Assembly: GCF_000417875.1 (NCBI RefSeq)
Contig: NW_006920869.1
Location: 472,584 to 536,583 of the forward strand
Source of the DNA: Pseudozyma flocculosa PF-1
Lineage: Eukaryota; Basidiomycota; Ustilaginomycetes; Ustilaginales; Ustilaginaceae
Direction: 5' to 3'
Length of the DNA: 64,000 nucleotides
The notes beneath the pieces are model-generated. The model was not told where the DNA came from, ran no database searches, and was given only the letters and a program-made list of their open reading frames with translations. Position 1 is the first letter of the stretch. Each line of letters begins with the position of its first letter. Shown here in pieces: positions 34,823 to 44,927 of the stretch. The position numbers and the translations under genes were made by a program.

Positions 34823-37804
34823 TACAGAAGAGTAGCCCAGCCACCTGGCTGCCTTTCTGGCCCTGCCTCTGCCTCCGCCTCCGCCTTTTGCCTCGCTCGC
34901 CCGTTCGCCCGTGGCCAAAGCTCTAAAAAAACTCCCGTTTCCGACCCGTCGCCAGCCTCCGCCCCCCCGCCCAATCCAGCCCCGCGAATCCCAGCATAGC
35001 CCAGCCCGCACCTGCCTCCGTCGCTCACCCCTCGGCCTCGTCGCCAGGTCTAGCGTCGACGACACCGGCCGCACCTCTCTCGAGCGCATCACTATTCCAC
35101 TCTACTGCCTCCAACTCGTTGCACGTCCGACGGTGCTCCTCGAAGCTCGTCGAAGCTCGAGCAGCTCGCTCGATGGGCGGATCGGCTCGCCGGCATCACC
35201 TTCTCTGAGGCCGAGGCCGAGGCTGGCGATTCATGGGCCGGACAGCGCAGTCGACCTGGGGCATGGCGGTGTCGGTCTGCTACGAGGCTGGCGCCTCCTT
35301 TCGGCATGGAACCGTGTCAACAGAGTGGCATCACAGCAGCAGCGCAGTCTTGGACGTGTGCGCTTGCCTCGTCGTCTGGGCAGGGATCGAGGCTGGCCCA
35401 TCAGGTGGTTGCTCGGCGACTGGGCCGGCATGCTCCGAATGCTTCTTCATCGTCGACATCCAGCCCGTCTGTGCTCTCGATCTCGCATCCCTCCGGGAAG
35501 TGCATTCTCCGTTGCTTTGAGGCAGGTGAAGGCTCAGCATTCTCTCCGTTTCGTCGGCAATTCAGGTCAGAGCGACGTGCGCAGGGCGATCTCGTAGGCC
35601 GGGATGTTGCTCGGTCCAGGGGTGCTCTCGTTCCAGTGCCTCGCAGGTCGGCGGATGCAGGCGAAAGGATGGTCGCTGTGATGGTGCCAGAGCATACGTC
35701 GGCCCCTATGCAGTGGACGCGAGAGCCGCCGACATCGAGGAGCGTTTATAAAGGTAGAGAAGGCTAGGCGGGTTCCCTGACGACCACCCACGCCACATTC
35801 CAGGTCGATCCCCGCGGTGGGGAGTAGCCGGGGCTGCCTGGCATCGCCAGAGACCCTGGCCAGCGTGCCTCGGAGCCGTGCGAGAGAGAAGGCGAGATGC
35901 TACATGTGGAGGCGCGTCCCGTCGCGCTTTATCCTCGGCTCCGAACATTGGCCACCGGGCAGGCGGCCCGACAACAAGGCAAGACCCTGAAGCGGTGCAG
36001 GGCAGGAAAAGGCGCCCGAAAAAGGCACAGGAAAATCCAGGCTTGCGCCCAACGCGGGTCCTACCTACCGCCGAGCAGCCCTCGAGCTGGTCCTCATCAC
36101 AGACAGTCGCGCCTTGATGCCAAACGTCGGAGCCCAGCAATGGACGCTTGCCACGACGACTGCCACCGACTGCAAGGCGAGACCCTCGCGGCGAGAGGGA
36201 CCTGCGTGGTCATATCAACGGCCGCGCACGTACTCTTCGGAGCGAAGGCTCGACGACGGTGCGAGGCCAGACTCGAGCCAAGGATACCGTACATGTACAA
36301 CAGACACCAAGGGGCCGAGGTTAGATCAGCGCAGGTTCAGAAGGGCGTCCCAGTCCCCAACCTCGGTGTATGCCCTCGACAATGGCCTGCAGCAAGGATC
36401 TCGTCTCTTTCCTGGTGAGAGTCGCGCCCGGGCCGAAGCTCGGAAGAAGGGTGCCTGTCCCAACAATATATCTCAATCTTGCGGCTTGCACGGCACGACA
36501 GTCTTGAGTTCGCCAGCCAGCTTGCCGGGCACCCTCGCCGTGCCATCTTGCGAGCACGGCCTGGCCAAGGAGACAAAGAGGAGGCGCGACGATAGACAGG
36601 TGGCAGGGTAGCCTGCGGTAGTTGGCTGCCGCGGTTGCAGACCGTACCGACGACCGACGAGCGACCCAAGAGCCTCGAGAGCAAGACGAGCTCGTACGTT
36701 CGCAGCGCAGCAGTTGCGGGATATCGGCGGCGGGTGCGGAGGCATGTGGGTGGCTGCAGTCTTCAGGTGATCACGACTCGCCGTCAGCAGGCCGGGCGCT
36801 GTGCCGACGACTTCCTTTTCGCCGTCACCGCCGTCGGCACGCTTGGGCTTCGGGAGTGGAAGGTCAGGCCAGGCAGCGCCAGCGCGCGTGTGCGCGTGGC
36901 TTCGCTGTGCGGAAGTCGCTCTTCCGGGGAACTTCGACGTCCTCTGCAACTCGCTCTCACTTTGCTAGGGACCTACAGATCGCAAAAGGGAGAGAGACTT
37001 CTGACTGGCCGGGCAAGGTGGCTGTGCGTGGCATTCGGCGGTCGAGGACGCAGGAGCGCGCCAGGGCATTGGAGCAGCTGTGTTTTTCCGACAGGAGAGC
37101 TTCATGACCAACGAACGGGCAGAGAGACGACGACCGAGAGAGAACGTGGCATGAAGGCAGGCTTCCGGATGTGCGGCGCTTCGACCGAAGGCGGCGGTGG
37201 CTGTCCGGATCGCTGCAAGCCCCCCCCTGTGCCGCGCATTCGGGATCAGGCGTGCGAAGCAAGCAGCAGGCCAGGGCCAGGGCCAGGGCCCCGACATGGA
37301 GATGCACATAGATTCGGCAAGCAGATCCTTCCTTGCCTCCTAGCTGCTACCTACACAGCCTACATGGCCAGGCCTGTCTGGCCGGCGCGACACGCCGCAC
37401 AGAAGAAGACATCCAGCTCGATCGCGATCAAGGCTCTGCCCGGCTGGTCTGCGTGCGTCTACGATGGGGCTGCGTCCTTGCGAGTCAACAAACCGCGCTT
37501 TCAGAGTCAGACACGAGTCATGCGGAGCGGAGGTGGTCGGTCGATGCGTCGTGTCTGTACCGACCCTGCTTTGGCTACCTGCCGCAGCGCTGTGTAAGAC
37601 CGTGTTCCAGCCCGTACCACCGACCGAGGTTGGAACGTGCCACGCCACGCCCGCGCTCGACCTTGTTCTAGGTTTGTGATGCCTGCCCATCGACGAAGAT
37701 CAGGGCGGGGGCGGCGCTGACGACGAGGCAAGGGCAGCGGTCTTCGAACCCAGGGGGCAGAGATACCAATGCGTGCGCGTGGGGAAGAGGCCTGCCCACC
37801 TACT

Positions 37805-37818
37805 GTACTGTACAGTAC
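37805..37818. repeat. 14-bp palindrome with ACTGTACAGT core
   Basis: GTACTGTACAGTAC is a perfect palindrome. A second palindrome with the same ten-base core lies at 44464-44477. Both are in spacers. Confidence 0.7.
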
Positions 37819-38443
37819 GTTAGCGGCGTGTCACCGTATGTGCCTCGAACGGGACGAGGGTGCTGAGTCTCTGTCTGATCTCCTCTCTATCGATGTCGTC
37901 GCCCCCGGGAGCGAGATGGGTCTAGAGCCCCAAACGGCTAGGGTCCTCGACCCTACATAGCTCCCGAGAGCCGTATCTGTAACTCCGTAGCCGAACCATG
38001 GCCTCGCTCCGACATACGTCGACCCGCGTTCCGAGGGGCTCCAAACCCCACCCGGCTGACCTGCCCGTCGACCTGCCTGTCGACCACCACCTCGCACTCG
38101 CTGCCAGGCCGGCGCTCGCTTTCCGTTGGAAGCCTCGTCCACGGAACGCGGGCGCTGCCATCCGCATTCCCTGCGCACCCTCTTGGCTGCCTGACGTGGC
38201 CGTCCACGCCTGCCTGCATGCACGCGCGGGCGCTGGCCCCAGGCAGGCTGGGCAGGGCTGGACCGCTAGGTTACCGCAACCCTGCCTATCTCTTCGGCCC
38301 TTGGCCTCGACGGCCGAAGGGGAGGGCCCAACGTCGCGCTCGGTCGGTAGCGTTCTCTTCGGTTCTGTGGGCGCCTGTACGGCATCAGGGTCGGATGTTG
38401 CCCTTCGGCCCTGATGCGCGTCCATGAAAAGACAAGCAAGCTC

Positions 38444-38469
38444 GCAGCAGCAGCAGCAGCAGCAGCAGC
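38444..38469. repeat. (CAG)n trinucleotide repeat
   Basis: About eight uninterrupted GCA/CAG units lie in the spacer upstream of the Zn2Cys6 gene. No convincing coding context surrounds them. Confidence 0.9.
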
Positions 38470-39384
38470 CAGGCGGCGAGATGGAGAGAGAGAGGAAGAT
38501 TTGGCACACCCAAAACCTCGAACAGGTAGGCACCTCCTCCTAGCCGGCAAGGCCAAGCAACAGAGGACAGCCGTCCCACAGCCCCGCGCCGAGAGGCGAA
38601 CGGTTACATCCACGTACGTCGATCTGTTGCTGGGCTGGTGCTACCGTGATGGCCAAGCAGAGGCAGGGGCGCAGCATCCCTACCCGCCTGCCTGTGTGTC
38701 GGCGCCTTTGCACGCTCCTCTCTCACGATCATCCGCACGCACGGGAACGGGGGGCCACGCAATACCCCCCTACCCGGTCGCTGGCTCTCCACCACCCTCA
38801 CCAGCACTACTCTCTGAAACCGCTCAGCCGCCCTCTGCCGCCGCTCCGGTCGCCAGATCAGATAAAAACCACCACCGAGCCCAACGGCGTCACCCGAGTA
38901 TCGAGGCCCTTTCCCCCTCCCCTCCCTGCCATCTTCTTCTACCTCTTTGGGCACAGCTTGCGCATCGCACGCACACACGTTACCATCGTCTTGCTCCCTT
39001 CAGCTCGACGTTGTGGTGTCCTTGCCCTCCGCAATAAGACCTTGTCCGACCGCCGTCACCAACTCCTGAGCGCTCTCGGCCTGCTTCGAGACCGTCGATC
39101 CTTTTGTCTTTCTTCGAAGCGGGACCTCCCGCACCCGGCCAAACTTGGCGCCTCTGGTCTGCGCTCCATCAGGCCGTGTACTGCCGACCTCCCTCCAAAG
39201 CGAAGGATCTCTTGCTGGCATTGCCGATCGCCGGCTGCGCAACACCCTCACCCCGTAGATCCGTCCTCGCCCTAGGCTCAACACCGACCTTCCGTCCGTG
39301 CAGAGCACCCTGCCCACCCTGACCCCGGCCAGCATACACGCGCCCAACCACATCGACCGGGCCCGGCGGCTGCCCCTGCCCCAG

Positions 39385-42261
39385 ATGTCCGAAGAGCACG
39401 GAGGCGGAGGCGAAGGCAGCGAGGCGCCTGCCATCCGCAAGCGCCCCCGTCGCACCCATGCGCGGCGCTCCTGCCAGATGTGCCAGCAACGCAAGGCGAG
39501 GTGCGAGCTGCCAGATCTCACGGTGCCCTCCGGTCCCGGTCCGCTCGCAGACCACCTGGCATGCCATCGTTGCAAGACTCTGCAGATCTCGTGCATCGTC
39601 GACGACTCCAACAAGAAGCGCGGCAGGAAACTTACAGAGTCCAAGGGCACCCACGAAACACCAGCGCGGCCCACCCTCGACCGCGCCGCGACCACTGGCG
39701 AGCTGACCATCAGAGCCAAGAGGATCAGCCTCGCTGGAGGCGACGAAGCCGAGGGCCTCGGGACAGCAGACGACGCCCGTAGCCGTGACCGCGACAGACG
39801 CCTCTCGCGACCCCGACTCGTCTCTCGGACCCCGTCTCCATCTGGCATGGACCCGGGCTCGCCCACCGCACTGGAAGCAGAGGTCCGCCACGTCAAGGCC
39901 ATCCGGTCCATCTCGGGCATGTCGGCCTCGCAGCCCCTCGACATCGACGGCTGGGAAAAGTACTCGATCCGCAGCCGACCCTACACCCTGCTCACGGAGC
40001 TCATCCCTCGGCAGCGCGGCTTCGCCAGCCGAACCTCGCGGCTCATCTCGGAAGAGTTCGGCGCCGAGGCCGACATCCGCGATGTGGTCGACGATGACAA
40101 GAGCGCGATTCTGTCCGAATGGTGCGAGGAGCACCTCACGCTGTGGATGCCGCATCTCTCGAACGCGCAGTCGATCCGCCAGGCCAATCAGGGGGGCCAT
40201 CAGTCTGTCGCCTCGCAGCTGCTCGAGGCCGCCCTCTATCTCGTAGCCCTGCAGCACCTGCCGCGCACCCCCGAGGACGACGTGCTGCGTTTCAGCGTGG
40301 CCCGCCTCGTCGTCCGCGACCTCGGAAGGGTCATGCTCTCGGCGCCTCGCGAGGCAAGAGCGCTCGAGGCGCTCGAGCTGCTCGCCATCTTCCCCATCGA
40401 CGTGTCGGTGCTCGCCGGTCCCTCCAAGAATCGCATCAGGACCGATGGCCTCATGACCGTCGCCGAGCGTCTCGCCCGCTCGCTCCGCATCGACCGACTA
40501 GCCCTTGGAGGTGGCGCACCGCAGCCACCGATTGCAGGCTCATCATCCGGCAACATCGACAGTCTGGACACGTCGAGAAGAGCCGTTGAGTGGCTGAGCA
40601 TCAAGGCCTGGCATACCTGCTTCACGCTAGGCGACGATGAGCTGTTCGAATCCGTCAGCGGCAACTTTGCCGACGCCAACTGGATGCGATCCTTGCTGCC
40701 CCGCGCCCCGCCTTCCGATGGCTACGCAAGCGCATATGGGATGCCCGGTCTGCCTCTGCACGCGAGCGGCGGGTCCCCCTTGAGCAAGCGGGACGCGGGC
40801 ACCGTCGGCGTCATCATGCGCGGCATCCTGCTGGAGCGGGCCATGGTCAGCATGGGCGAGATCAAAGCAATCCCGAACACCCTCGACGACCATGAGCGCG
40901 TCCACCTTGTCGACGCCATCCAGCGACAGTGGCGTAACGACTTTGCGGCCATCGAAGCGGAGAGGGCGCGCGAGCTACCCGAGAGCGATCCCAGCTCGGC
41001 CCTGATCGCCGACTGGCTCGCAGTCGAGGCCGCCAACCTGGACCTCACCATCACAGGTCTGGGTTGCCTGAAGACCCTTGGCATCGAGCCGGACCCGGCA
41101 ACGAGGGTGGCGGCCATGATGCGCCTTATGAGGGAGAAGCAGCTCAACCCGGTCACATTTCAGTTCCTGGCCGTCCACGCCGAACGAAGGCTGGATGCGG
41201 CCGAGTCGGTGCTCCGGACCACCGCCAAGCTGACGCAGCGCGACTACGCCGAACTCGACACGCCCGTGCTTTCGCGAGGCGCCACCACGGCGTCTGCCAC
41301 GTCGAGCTCACCCCTCAGCAACGCGTCCGAGGGCCGCTCAAATCAGAGGCTGCCGGTACCCATGGTCAATGTGGTCGGCTACGCCTTCGAGGCCGCATTG
41401 ACCGCTGTCGAGATGCACGCCAAGGTCATCAAGGCGTGGCGCAAGCTGCCCGCTCGGTCCGAGTCGTGGCAGTCGGCCTTCCAGGCCGTCATCCGGGGGC
41501 TCGAGTCGGTCGACTCGCAGGGCACCGTCGAGAACGGCAGCATCCCCGCGACGGGCGCCTTTATCATCAAGGGGATGCTCGAGGTCTTGACGATGTGGAC
41601 CGTCTTTAGCAAGCGGTGCGCCGCGCAGAATGCGCCGATGAGCTTGGGAGCCGAAGACGTCGGATGCTGCGGCCTGCCCCCGCGGGCCAAGGGCGTCGGG
41701 CTGGTACTCCAAGACCCGCTCAAGAACCATCCCGGCCCGCTCGACGAGGGAGACCTCAACTATCGTCTCAACATGACCACGTTTGCGGCAAGCGGACTCC
41801 ACTCTCGACATGGGCCCTTGCCCCCCGTCACGGGGACGCTCGCGCCCACCACCCAGGTCGTGGCTCCCAGCCTCACCGCATCCCTCTTCGAGGCGGGCCA
41901 GAACGGCGGCGCACTGGCCGAACCGTGGCCACGAGCGTATCCCTTCGATGACCCCGCGATGGGCGGCGGGCAGCTCGACACCTACGCGCAGTACCTCGGG
42001 CCGTCGACGACGAGGAAATCTCCCCTGCCGCCGCCTCAAAGCTTTGCCGGGATGCCGGGAGGAGTCGACCTGTTCTCGCAAGATGCCGGCGTCGATTGGA
42101 TGGCAGAGGATCAGATTGCCAAGCTCTTCCCCATGCCCAGCGCCGATGCGGCCCAGGCGGCCACGCCGCAGGACCACCAGTCGATTGAGTCGATCCTCAA
42201 CGAGATCCTCGGATCAAACGAGTGGTCCGGCGTGCTTGACGATATCCTTGCGCGGGCCTAG
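39385..42261 (+). CDS. Zn2Cys6 (Gal4-type) fungal transcription factor
   Basis: Intronless, 958 residues from ATG 39385 (MSEEHGGG); the frame is open a little further upstream but has no ATG there. The binuclear zinc cluster has Cys30, Cys33, Cys40, Cys60, Cys63 and Cys70. The first half, CQMCQQRKARC, is canonical CX2CX6C, and the second, CHRCKTLQISC, is CX2CX6C. The loop between them is 19 residues, longer than the common 5-12. The cluster is preceded by basic RKRPRRTHARRS and followed by KKRGRK, both possible nuclear signals. The middle region (about 200-650) is helical with runs such as ARLVVRDLGRVML, consistent with the fungal regulatory domain. The last 30 residues (SIESILNEILGSNEWSGVLD) are acidic/hydrophobic and could be an activation segment. 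Target genes cannot be told from the sequence. Confidence 0.88.
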   Translation: MSEEHGGGGEGSEAPAIRKRPRRTHARRSCQMCQQRKARCELPDLTVPSGPGPLADHLACHRCKTLQISCIVDDSNKKRGRKLTESKGTHETPARPTLDRAATTGELTIRAKRISLAGGDEAEGLGTADDARSRDRDRRLSRPRLVSRTPSPSGMDPGSPTALEAEVRHVKAIRSISGMSASQPLDIDGWEKYSIRSRPYTLLTELIPRQRGFASRTSRLISEEFGAEADIRDVVDDDKSAILSEWCEEHLTLWMPHLSNAQSIRQANQGGHQSVASQLLEAALYLVALQHLPRTPEDDVLRFSVARLVVRDLGRVMLSAPREARALEALELLAIFPIDVSVLAGPSKNRIRTDGLMTVAERLARSLRIDRLALGGGAPQPPIAGSSSGNIDSLDTSRRAVEWLSIKAWHTCFTLGDDELFESVSGNFADANWMRSLLPRAPPSDGYASAYGMPGLPLHASGGSPLSKRDAGTVGVIMRGILLERAMVSMGEIKAIPNTLDDHERVHLVDAIQRQWRNDFAAIEAERARELPESDPSSALIADWLAVEAANLDLTITGLGCLKTLGIEPDPATRVAAMMRLMREKQLNPVTFQFLAVHAERRLDAAESVLRTTAKLTQRDYAELDTPVLSRGATTASATSSSPLSNASEGRSNQRLPVPMVNVVGYAFEAALTAVEMHAKVIKAWRKLPARSESWQSAFQAVIRGLESVDSQGTVENGSIPATGAFIIKGMLEVLTMWTVFSKRCAAQNAPMSLGAEDVGCCGLPPRAKGVGLVLQDPLKNHPGPLDEGDLNYRLNMTTFAASGLHSRHGPLPPVTGTLAPTTQVVAPSLTASLFEAGQNGGALAEPWPRAYPFDDPAMGGGQLDTYAQYLGPSTTRKSPLPPPQSFAGMPGGVDLFSQDAGVDWMAEDQIAKLFPMPSADAAQAATPQDHQSIESILNEILGSNEWSGVLDDILARA

Positions 42262-44463
42262 GATCGGCATCCTTCCATACGTTCCGATTGCGCCCAGTTC
42301 GGCGCACCCCCCCCACTCTGCCGCGGAACCGCACGCCGACCGAGCCGCTGCAGCATCGACAGCCAGACCATATCTTCTTGCTGATGGCGCTTCGGGGCGC
42401 ATACCACACCTCTCACCCATACCATACCATGTCATCGCAGGACGAGCTCGGCGGTATGATCTCTCTCGCGCGAGTTCTTCGCACCGTCGATAGCTTGCTG
42501 CGAGTTCCCCAGCGAACGAGCCCTCGCTGCAGAACAGCCCGATGGTCGCAATGTGACACTTCGAAGGTATATCGCTCCCTATCCGGTCTTTCGGGGCCGG
42601 GTCGAGGGGAGAGGGTGCAAAGGCCGAGGCACGATGACCGTGGATGCAGCGCGGCTCGGCTGTCGGACGAGCTGTCGGCGCTGTCGCAGCAAGTTGCTGT
42701 CCGTCCATGTGAGCGCCGAAAGGCCACGCACGGGTGAAAGTCGAGCGAAGGACCGACAGGCAGACTTACGTAGGCAAGCCCTGGCCGGAGAGCATGCCCG
42801 GTCTTTCCCAGGTCTGCGGCCTCTCCGGGCGAGAGATGGTCGGGCGAAATCGAAAGGATGGGGCGGGCATCGCCTCGAGCGAGAGGCTGTGCGCGACGAC
42901 CGAAGCGGAGTCTACGAGGGCCTGCACGACGTGTTTTCATATCGAGGTGCTCGCAGCTGCACTCCAGGAATTCGGACTCGTCGAGCGCGACGTTGTCGTG
43001 GCCTGCTGCCGCGCCATCGATTGGATTGATTGAACGGGCAGCGGCGCGGCGGAGTCGTCGGCCAACTACTCCTACCGCCTGCCTACATACATACATGTCG
43101 GCCTGCCCACGCGTGCAGGGCGGCAGCCTGGCCCGCCCTGCTTGCGAAATCTTTGAGCTCTATTTCAGTTCTCGGGCCACGCATGGTCCACGAAGCCCCC
43201 ATCGCCAGGCCGAGGCTGCTGCGGTCGCTCAGGATCGTGGCGAGCAGGCAGGCTTGTCGTGCGTCCCGCCCTGGCCCGCCCCGCTAGTCGAAGTGTGGCA
43301 GGCCGTCGGTGAATGTCGCGTTCGGGAGGCAGGCCAGGCCAGGCGGCTGGCTGGCTGAACCCCGTTTCGGTGGCGGCGCGGCCAACGAGTCTCCGAGTCA
43401 AGGGAACGGCCGTCGAGACGAGACAGGACCCTGAGTCGGGACACTCGTGCGTTTGACCTTGGACCTCCCCGAACCCTACCCTAACTACCCTGGCTTCCCA
43501 CAGCATCTCGTCGACGACCGGCCAGGCCAGGCGGCTCGTCAAGGCGCGGCGGCCACGCTCCGGTTTCAAAGTCCTTCCATTGTCCTCATGGCGAGACTGC
43601 ATTCACCGAGCGGTTTGTGCGGGTCAGACGTCCAACCAGGCCATCCGCCTTCTCTCTGCCCGCCTGCCTACGTACCTTGACCTGCATCGACGGTGGATGC
43701 CTGTGCGGCAGTACGCAGGAACCGCCAATCGAGGGTGCCCTTTTACGCGCGCTGCCACCGCATCCCTTCGATTGCAGCAGCAGCAGCGGACGCAGAGACC
43801 CACATCGCCTTGCTTGCCCCTCCCTTTCTTCCATTCAAGACGCGACATCGACACGATGCCGTCCTCTATCAAAGCTTCCTGCTTCGACGGTTCCTGAGTT
43901 GCAAACAGGCATCAGCCGCATGGCAGCGAAACCTACCGCTACCCTCCAGGACCTCGACATCGAGAGGGACATCTGGCACTTTGTTCCACCACGGCTCGAC
44001 TCGCGACACAAAGGGCTCCAAGCATGAAAGCCAAACGGGCTTCGACGGCGGCGACGACGGCTGTAACCAGGCTGGCAGGCCAGGCCAGGCCAGGTCCATC
44101 GTGAGACCCGCGGCCTCGGTCCTGCAGCCTCGGCCGGATTCTATTTCCATACGGAACGCCGAGGGCTTGGCTCTGCCGGACCTCATCAATTCCGCATCTC
44201 ACTACTGGCCCTCCTCTCGTCGTCCTCTTCAGCGCTCCCCTCCCCGGCCTGCTCCGCCTTCATGCCCGCCTGGCGAGTCTTCCTTCCCAGGCGCTCGGTT
44301 CGGAAGCCCTTCGACCGCACTCGCACTTCTTCCTTCGGCTCTTCCTCGGGCTCCATTGCCCTCCCATCGATCGTCTGTTGGCGATGGTCATGGCAGAGCC
44401 CCAGAATGATTTCTTGACCGGTACGACGCTCCCCGCAGATGCGTAGGTCGGACTGTACGGCGG

Positions 44464-44477
44464 CTACTGTACAGTAG
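44464..44477. repeat. 14-bp palindrome with ACTGTACAGT core
   Basis: CTACTGTACAGTAG is a perfect palindrome that shares its central ten bases with the one at 37805-37818. It is about 450 bases upstream of the start at 44928 and could be a regulator site for that gene. Confidence 0.7.
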
Positions 44478-44596
44478 AGTACAGCGCCGTGCGGTTACGG
44501 GCCGTTCGGAGCTCAACAGGCATATGTACGTGGCGACATGGACCGCTTGTTGCCGCTCGTCGGGTCTCCCTTGAACAACTTCGACCTCGCAGCCGT

Positions 44597-44640
44597 CCCC
44601 ACCATCCCCACCATCCCCACCATCCCCACCGTCCCCGCCA
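44597..44640. repeat. Nine-base tandem repeat (CCCCACCAT)
   Basis: Three near-perfect CCCCACCAT units are followed by CCCCACCGT and CCCCGCCAT variants. It lies about 290 bases upstream of the start at 44928. Confidence 0.85.
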
Positions 44641-44927
44641 TCACACCGTTGCACTTTTCCCATCCTGTCTACCTGACCCTGAGGCTTGTTCTTGTCACCA
44701 GACAGGATTCAGGCAGGAGCGTGACCTGCTCCAGCACAAGAAGCTCTCACCAACGCTCCTCGTGGCCTCCCAGCCACCGCCGACCATCAACGTCAGCTGG
44801 TCCACCCCGCATTCCCCTGGGGTTATAAGAGTACGACTGGCACAGAGGCAGACCGGATCCCGCCTGTTCCACGCTACCCATCCACCACCCACACCCCGCC
44901 TTTCACTATCCAGTCGACCTTGCCGGT

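Larger units (their letters stand above)
34085..39384. other. 5.3-kb gene-free spacer between divergent genes
   Basis: This is the longest stretch without a supported gene. It separates the minus-strand unknown (start 34084) from the plus-strand Zn2Cys6 gene (start 39385). Frames up to about 320 codons occur but are Arg/Gly/Pro-rich, overlap others on both strands and lack domains. It holds opposed GGCA and TGCC arrays near 34.7-34.8 kb, a CAG repeat at 38444-38469 and a 14-bp palindrome at 37805-37818. A pyrimidine-rich tract at about 38880-39010 may be part of the regulator's promoter. A non-coding RNA cannot be excluded from sequence alone. Confidence 0.55.
42262..44927. other. 2.7-kb spacer
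   Basis: No supported gene. It holds a TACATACATACATG run near 43084, CCAGG arrays near 43328 and 44076, a 14-bp palindrome at 44464-44477, and a nine-base tandem array at 44597-44640. The segment 44720-44925 directly upstream of the next ATG is pyrimidine- and C-rich, as expected for a promoter and leader. Confidence 0.5.

Noticed and set aside
36635..37597. 320-codon open frame in the large spacer
   Set aside because: No domain, no codon preference like neighbouring genes, and competing frames on both strands. GC-rich DNA gives such frames by chance.
39298..39384. N-terminal extension of the Zn2Cys6 protein by 29 residues
   Set aside because: The extension would have to start at GTG. ATG 39385 is the first in frame.
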